The position numbers were made by a program, and so were the translations under genes. From an uncultured Christensenella sp. (lineage in GTDB: Bacteria; Bacillota; Clostridia; Christensenellales; UBA1750), in the NCBI GenBank assembly GCA_948468595.1, contig CAOKIU010000001.1, forward strand, positions 92,811 to 139,295: DNA of 46,485 bases, read 5' to 3'. Under the pieces are notes generated by a model. It had not been told where the DNA came from, made no database searches, and saw only the letters and a list, made by a program, of their open reading frames with translations. Numbering within the stretch: the stretch's first letter is position 1; every line of letters starts with the position of its first letter. Positions 41,989-46,485 of the stretch are shown here, one piece after another.

Positions 41989-44900
41989 GCTCCTCCTCCT
42001 TTCTCATCGTCTCCATGGCCTGCTCCGCAGGCATCCCCAGCTTGCGCCGCTCGCAGCCCTGCATCCCTTCCTCAAATCCGCAGACGCTTGCAAACCCGCA
42101 GTACTTGCAGGCGTCAATCTCCGCCGTCTGCGCGGGGGAGATCTCGGCCCGGCCGTCCAGCACGCCCTGGGCCAATTCCCCCAGCTTGCGCCGCGTGTGC
42201 CGGCGAAGCAAGGTGAACTCCTCCTCGCTGAGCATCCGCTCGCGGCTGCGGGCGGTGAACTCCCCGGGCAGGGCGCGCCCCTTGCTGGTCTTGGGCGTGA
42301 CGGGCAGCACCTGATCCATCCAGTCCGGATCGGTGCACATCTCCTGGATCACGTCCTGATCCTCCAGGATGAACCCCGTCAGCTTGAGCTTTTTGTTCTG
42401 CTTTTCCGTTACCTTCCCATCGATGGGCGCGCCGTCCAGCCGCACCTGCGCCTCCCCCATCTTCTGGTAAAACACGCCCGCCGGGCGCGCATGGCGCATG
42501 TCCAGCACCGCGTCCAGGTACAAAAACAGCTGTAGGCGCAGGCCGTAATACACGTCGTCCAGCCCCAAGGAGGTGTTTCCCGACTTGTAATCGACGATGC
42601 GCGCATACTCCTGGTCCCTGAGGCTGAGCACGTCCACGCGGTCGATCTTGCCCTCCAAATAGACCTTTTCCCCGCCCTCCAGCACGAGGGGCGGCGTGTC
42701 GCCCGGCGCAAAGGCAATCTCCTGGGCGCTGAGGCGGAAGCGGCTCAGGCGCTTTTGCATCGCCATGACGCGGCTCAGGCGCCGCATCGCGCGGCGGATC
42801 TCGGCGTGCCCAGCCTGGACCAGGCCGCCGTCCCGCCGCTGGCTCCGGTCCTCTTCCAGGAGCGGCGTGAGCACTTCCTCCATCATGCGCTCCGCGGCCT
42901 CGCCGTCCACCTCCTCCTGCGCGCCGTGGAGCCGGCCCGCGAACGCCTCCATGGCGCGGTGCTCCAAGGTGCCCCGGTCGCGCGCGTCCATCTGCGCTTC
43001 CTTTAATTCCCTGGGCCGTATGCCGTAGGTGAGGAAGTGCCTAAACGGGCACAGCGCAAAGGCCTCCAGCTGCGAGATGCTGGCGACCATGCCCTCCACC
43101 GCGTATTTGCGCTGCTTTTCCTCATTTCGGTACAGCGCGCGGGCGGTCTCCTCGTCAAGCGGCGCGACCTGCGCGCCCTGTTCAAGCGCCTCCAGCATCT
43201 GCCTGCATTCCTGTGGGCAGGCCATGCGAAAGGCGCGGTAGAGGCGCCAAAACTCCTCGCTCAGCGGCGCGCCGCCCAGGTACAGGCGCAGCCCGGCGCT
43301 GACGCTCTCGCGCATGGAGGCGCGCGAGCCCGCCCAAACGTAGCGGTCGCCCATCACGCCGCACTCCTCCCGCAGGTCCGGAAAGATGCGCTCCTGTATG
43401 CGCAGCAACAGCGGGCTTTTGCGCAGGGCGGCCCCGCGCGGGTCCACCGACGCATAGGAGAGCACCAGCTCCTCCCGCGGCGAAGTCAGCGCGCCGTAGA
43501 GGGCGAAGCGCTCAATCGCGGCGCGCGCGCTGAGCAGGCGCAGGTGCATCTCCACGTCCGCCTCCTTGGCGGCGATGAGCAGCGCGGCCTTTTCGCTTTC
43601 CGCCAGCAATCCGCCGTCCTGCTTGAGGGCGGGGATGCGGTCGGCGTTGACGCCCACCGCGTAGAGCAGCTTGACCCCCCGGCCCTTGAAGCGCTCGATC
43701 TCCCCCACATATACCGCGTCCGGCTCCATGGGAATGGAGGCAATGGCAATGGAGGATAACCCCGCGCGGAAGAGCCGGAGAAACTCCTCCATCCGCATCT
43801 CTTCCCCGCCCATCAGTTCCACCGCCTGGTCCAACACGCGGTTGATCGCCGATTGCACCTGGCGGACGACCTGCATGCGGGTCAAGTCCTTTTCTTCGGC
43901 GCTGCGCTTGTGCTCTTGGGCGAGCATGCCGGGGATGCCGGCGTCCTCAACCAAGACCGCCACCGCCTCGCAAAACGCGCGCACGGTGCGCGCCGGGCCG
44001 CCCTTGCGCAGGCGCGCCAGCGGCCGCACGAACTTTGCGCGCACCTCTTCCAGCGAGCGAGGCGCGCCGGTCGTGGGCGCGTCCTCCTTTAAAATGGGCA
44101 GCTCCCACAGCTTTCCTTCCAGGCCCTTTTCCATCGCGTAGAGCTCCAGCCGGTCGGCCTCCACGCTGGTCACGCCCGCGTAGCCCGTCTTTAAGCACCT
44201 GAGCATGTCGTCCATCCGGTAGTACCGCGCCGCGCACGCCAGGGCGGCGATCAGGTATTGCGCGGCGGGATGGCTCAGGGCCGATGGCTGCCGGTCGATG
44301 TAGGCGCGCATCCCCCGGCGGGCGAACGCCTGCTCAAGGCGCTGGCCGTAGGTCTCCATATCCGCGCAAACCACGGCCATATCCCGGTAGCGCCAACCGT
44401 TGAGACGGCACTTTTCAAACAAATAGCCCGCCGCGCGCTCCGCCTCCATGTAGGGATCGCGGGCCTTGACCACGCGCACGCGCTCCGGCGCGCCCGTCCA
44501 CCGCTCCGGCCGTGCGGAATACAGGTTGCGCGCCAAGTGATCGATCTGGGCGCAGGGGAGCGGCCGGTCGGGCAGGGCGGTCTCCGTCACGGGAACGGCG
44601 GACTGCGCGCACATCTCCTTTAGCGCGCGATGCGCCGCGCGCACCGGCTCGTACAGCGCCGCGTCCGGCGCGTCGGGCGCGCACAGGTCAAAGGCGACAT
44701 AGACCTGGCGGCACTGCGCGCCCAGCGCGGCCAGGAGGCGCAGCGACGTGCGCGGCAGCACGTCAAAGCCGTCGGCAAAGACCGTCTGCTCCGCAAGGGA
44801 CGGGCAGTGCCCCGCCAGCTCCGCGCCCCGGCGCAGGGCGTCCTCGCCATCCATGTACCGGCCTTGGATGCGGGTTTCGTATTGTTCGTAAATCTCCGCC

Positions 44901-45364
44901 AGGTCGTACAGCTTTGAGGCGAGCTGCCCCTGCGCGGGCAGGCGGTCGGCCGCCAGGCGCAGGGCGATTGGGTCCACCTCGGCGCGCTTGAGTTCGATCA
45001 TCAGATCGCCCATCAGGCCGGACGCGCCCTGCCCGCCCTGCCGGAAGTAGCGCAGCGCGCCGCGCAGGCCCATCACCGCGCCCCACAGGGCCATGGCCCG
45101 CCCCGCCTCTTGCAGCGCCGGGTATGCGGACCCGCCCGCCTCATCGTGGATGCGCTGGTTCAAGCGCGGCAGGGAGAGCACCTCCACGTTCCACAGCACC
45201 TGCAACTGCAATCGGCGCGTAAGGAAGAGCTCGGCCTCCACGGTGTCCTGCTCGGGAACCAGGTAGATCACCTTTTCCCCCGCGCGGAGAAGTTCGCGCA
45301 TCCTGTCCACCATGCGCTCTGTCTTGCCCGATCCGGCGTGCCCCGCCAGCAAGTGCATGCCCAT
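41981..45364 (-). CDS. addB: ATP-dependent helicase/nuclease subunit B
   Basis: 1127 residues. AddB has a helicase-like fold with a Walker A box GHAGSGKT (8-15) but otherwise non-helicase motifs, and is thought to recognise Chi. The C-terminal nuclease has VDYKSGN with D925 and K927. Four cysteines for the [4Fe-4S] staple are present: C772 in ALCPFRHF, then C1086-x2-C1089-x5-C1095, the exact spacing of Bacillus subtilis AddB. Start at 45364 with GGGAGG; MHLLAG two codons later is a possible alternative. Follows the GNAT gene by 14 bp. Confidence 0.96.
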   Translation of the reverse strand: MGMHLLAGHAGSGKTERMVDRMRELLRAGEKVIYLVPEQDTVEAELFLTRRLQLQVLWNVEVLSLPRLNQRIHDEAGGSAYPALQEAGRAMALWGAVMGLRGALRYFRQGGQGASGLMGDLMIELKRAEVDPIALRLAADRLPAQGQLASKLYDLAEIYEQYETRIQGRYMDGEDALRRGAELAGHCPSLAEQTVFADGFDVLPRTSLRLLAALGAQCRQVYVAFDLCAPDAPDAALYEPVRAAHRALKEMCAQSAVPVTETALPDRPLPCAQIDHLARNLYSARPERWTGAPERVRVVKARDPYMEAERAAGYLFEKCRLNGWRYRDMAVVCADMETYGQRLEQAFARRGMRAYIDRQPSALSHPAAQYLIAALACAARYYRMDDMLRCLKTGYAGVTSVEADRLELYAMEKGLEGKLWELPILKEDAPTTGAPRSLEEVRAKFVRPLARLRKGGPARTVRAFCEAVAVLVEDAGIPGMLAQEHKRSAEEKDLTRMQVVRQVQSAINRVLDQAVELMGGEEMRMEEFLRLFRAGLSSIAIASIPMEPDAVYVGEIERFKGRGVKLLYAVGVNADRIPALKQDGGLLAESEKAALLIAAKEADVEMHLRLLSARAAIERFALYGALTSPREELVLSYASVDPRGAALRKSPLLLRIQERIFPDLREECGVMGDRYVWAGSRASMRESVSAGLRLYLGGAPLSEEFWRLYRAFRMACPQECRQMLEALEQGAQVAPLDEETARALYRNEEKQRKYAVEGMVASISQLEAFALCPFRHFLTYGIRPRELKEAQMDARDRGTLEHRAMEAFAGRLHGAQEEVDGEAAERMMEEVLTPLLEEDRSQRRDGGLVQAGHAEIRRAMRRLSRVMAMQKRLSRFRLSAQEIAFAPGDTPPLVLEGGEKVYLEGKIDRVDVLSLRDQEYARIVDYKSGNTSLGLDDVYYGLRLQLFLYLDAVLDMRHARPAGVFYQKMGEAQVRLDGAPIDGKVTEKQNKKLKLTGFILEDQDVIQEMCTDPDWMDQVLPVTPKTSKGRALPGEFTARSRERMLSEEEFTLLRRHTRRKLGELAQGVLDGRAEISPAQTAEIDACKYCGFASVCGFEEGMQGCERRKLGMPAEQAMETMRKEEEHG

Positions 45365-45378
45365 CTTTTCCTCCCGCC

Positions 45379-45858
45379 CTACGCCTTGCTGCCGCGGCAG
45401 CCCGTAAAGACCGCGCGCACGATGGATTCGTCCGTAGCCTCCATCTCAATGTGCGCGACGCCGTAATCCAAGTATTCCTCGCCAAAGGGCTCAAAGCCGT
45501 AGATGCGGTAGAAGCCCTCGGCGCTGCGCTGCGCGGACAGGCGGAAACGCTTGGCTCCCGCTTGGAGCGCCTTGTCCAGCAGCATGCGCATCACCAAATC
45601 GCCCAGCTGCTTGCCGCGCATCTCCTTGACCACGGCGATGCGCCCCAAGCGCCAGTACCCGTCGTCATCGATGAAGAGCCGCCCCGTCGCCGCGGGGTTG
45701 TGGTCATCGTCATATAGCAGGCAGTGAATCGCCCGCTCGTCGTATTCATCCATCTCGGTATCGGCAGGGAAGCCCTGCTCCTGTGCAAACACGCGCATGC
45801 GAATTTCACGCGCCTGCGAAAGATCTCCGTTGCCTGCAATCAGCTTTCCCGTAATCAT
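45379..45858 (-). CDS. GNAT family acetyltransferase (ElaA/YjcF-like)
   Basis: 159 residues. It begins with the segment REIRMRVFAQEQGFPADTEM typical of the ElaA/YjcF branch and has the CoA loop in VVKEMRGKQLGDLVMRMLLD, then FYRIYGFEPFGEEYLDYGVA. Members are uncharacterised; the last segment with H451-like GVAHIEM is conserved in them. It is the first gene of the addBA operon with GAGGAG upstream and a promoter at 45894. A link to DNA repair is not evident. Confidence 0.85.
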   Translation of the reverse strand: MITGKLIAGNGDLSQAREIRMRVFAQEQGFPADTEMDEYDERAIHCLLYDDDHNPAATGRLFIDDDGYWRLGRIAVVKEMRGKQLGDLVMRMLLDKALQAGAKRFRLSAQRSAEGFYRIYGFEPFGEEYLDYGVAHIEMEATDESIVRAVFTGCRGSKA

Positions 45859-45893
45859 TGCTCTCGTCTCCTCGCGCCAGGTTAGTTCGCTCC

Positions 45894-45899
45894 ATTATA
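45894..45899 (-). promoter_or_regulatory. Possible -10 of the GNAT-addBA operon
   Basis: TATAAT on the minus strand, 36 bp before the GNAT start; the -35 region (TTTTCT at 17 bp) is poor. A small hairpin GACGG/CCGTC (45923-45939) followed by TTTTCTTTTC lies just upstream and may stop transcription coming from the right. Confidence 0.5.
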
Positions 45900-45939
45900 C
45901 AGCAATTCTGCCGAAAAGAAAAGACGGCTCAAGACCGTC

Positions 45940-46131
45940 CGCCGCTGCCTTCAGCCGTTGCGCGTCGAAACCTTCCCGCCCCGTTCGCCTCGCCCCCTGA
46001 TGCGGGCGGGAACATCCTTTGCAAGGCATCCCCCGCAAGCCGGATTCGCGCTCAAGCAGCGAGGCGCCGTCGGCGCGAAAAGTAAAATTGTTCAAAAACG
46101 CGCCCGAAAGCCGAAAAAATTTGCATTGTGC
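45940..46131. other. Gap between the divergent GNAT and DUF1292 genes
   Basis: No gene is supported here. A 99-codon open frame on the minus strand (45895-46194) has no ribosome site and the composition of noncoding sequence. No repeat or RNA fold was noticed. Confidence 0.5.
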
Positions 46132-46160
46132 TTGCACCTTTTTCGCATTTGGGGTACAAT
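46132..46160 (+). promoter_or_regulatory. Sigma-A promoter of the DUF1292 gene
   Basis: TTGCAC (46132-46137), 17-bp spacer, TACAAT (46155-46160). Transcription would start near 46167; the GAGGTG ribosome site lies about 9 nt before the ATG. Confidence 0.8.
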
Positions 46161-46193
46161 AAGGGTGGAAATATTTTTGTGAGGTGCAAACCA

Positions 46194-46485
46194 ATGCAGG
46201 ATGAGCGCGATATCGTCGTCTTTACCGATGACGAGGGCAATGATTTTGAACTGGAAGTCATGGATTACTTCTTCTACAACGGTCAGGAATACGCCGTGCT
46301 GGGCGACGTGGACGACGAAGACGAGGACGGAGACGAGGATTCCTGCCAGGAGTGCGCGCACGGGGAAGAGTCCTGCACGTGCGGGGACGAGGAGTGCGAC
46401 TGCTGCCAGGATCAGGAAGTCTATATCATGAAAATCGTGCAGATGGACGACGACATGGAGGAGTTTGTCCCCGTTGAGGACGACA
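46194..46485 (+). CDS. DUF1292 protein with a cysteine-rich insert (C-terminus cut)
   Basis: 97 codons are seen before the window ends. The first part (DIVVFTDDEGNDFELEVMDY, FYNGQEYAVLGDVD) and the part after residue 75 (EVYIMKIVQMDDDMEEFVPV) match the DUF1292/YrzB family, small acidic proteins of Firmicutes of unknown function. Between them is an insert of about 30 residues with an Asp/Glu run and seven cysteines at 51, 54, 61, 63, 68, 70 and 71 (CxxC, CxC, CxCC), resembling a metal- or cluster-binding knuckle. The usual family has no such cluster. Strong own promoter. Confidence 0.8.
   Translation, partial: MQDERDIVVFTDDEGNDFELEVMDYFFYNGQEYAVLGDVDDEDEDGDEDSCQECAHGEESCTCGDEECDCCQDQEVYIMKIVQMDDDMEEFVPVEDD

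Noticed and set aside
45923..45939. Hairpin GACGG/CCGTC followed on the minus strand by a T-rich run
   Set aside because: It resembles a terminator but no gene on that strand ends here, the stem has only 5 bp and it overlaps the likely GNAT promoter; kept only as a remark.
45895..46194. 99-residue minus-strand open frame
   Set aside because: No ribosome site, lies across the promoter of the DUF1292 gene and has no recognisable protein-like pattern.

Overview
The window is a high-GC stretch of chromosome from what looks like an anaerobic, Gram-positive Clostridia-type bacterium. The reasons are: the complete S10-spc-alpha ribosomal operon in Firmicutes order with a KOW-domain protein between map and infA, zinc-ribbon forms of S4, S14, L24, L36 and adenylate kinase, AddAB instead of RecBCD, a DUF1292 protein, strong AGGAGG ribosome binding sites and sigma-A promoters. 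A gut Christensenellales-like lineage is possible, but that is inference. There is no rRNA, tRNA, CRISPR array, insertion sequence or phage gene.

Region 1 (1-2445): a HAD nucleotidase-like gene and a GH32 fructan/sucrose hydrolase (cut by the window edge) run leftward. Divergent from them, a strong promoter drives a compact, highly structured RNA of about 180 nt that ends in front of a small four-CxxC zinc-ribbon protein and a strong terminator.

Region 2 (2473-7889): a zinc-dependent phospholipase C-like protein, then an operon for the nickel-pincer nucleotide cofactor: larE, larB, larC (split into larC1 and larC2 by a textbook A AAA AAA slippery site, with a 60-residue His/Asp/Glu metal-binding tract) and, as last gene, a GMP-synthase paralogue that has lost its glutaminase Cys and His and its XMP-site motif. 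No larA is present. The odd GuaA paralogue attached to the Lar genes is the best candidate here for undescribed biology.

Region 3 (8033-15408): a leftward sugar-catabolic series. A HEAT-repeat protein and a GH51 arabinofuranosidase are followed by a class II aldolase, a GNAT, a PfkB sugar kinase, a second GNAT and a fucose/arabinose-isomerase-family protein. Isomerase, kinase and aldolase together would split a pentose or 6-deoxyhexose into DHAP plus an aldehyde.

Region 4 (15463-31500): 27 ribosomal protein genes plus secY, adk, map, a KOW protein, infA and rpoA, all leftward, from a sigma-A promoter at 31472-31500 with a structured leader to a terminator after rplQ.

Region 5 (31622-38519): poorly characterised genes: a frameshifted membrane protein gene, an unrecognised beta-rich protein preceded by a decayed signal-peptide ORF, a VOC/TolB-propeller pair with its own promoter and terminator, a GNAT, a flavodoxin-like protein, a pyridoxine-kinase-like enzyme and a cation-efflux transporter.

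Region 6 (38524-46485): GNAT-addB-addA operon (double-strand break repair), and at the right edge a divergent DUF1292 protein carrying an unusual seven-cysteine insert.
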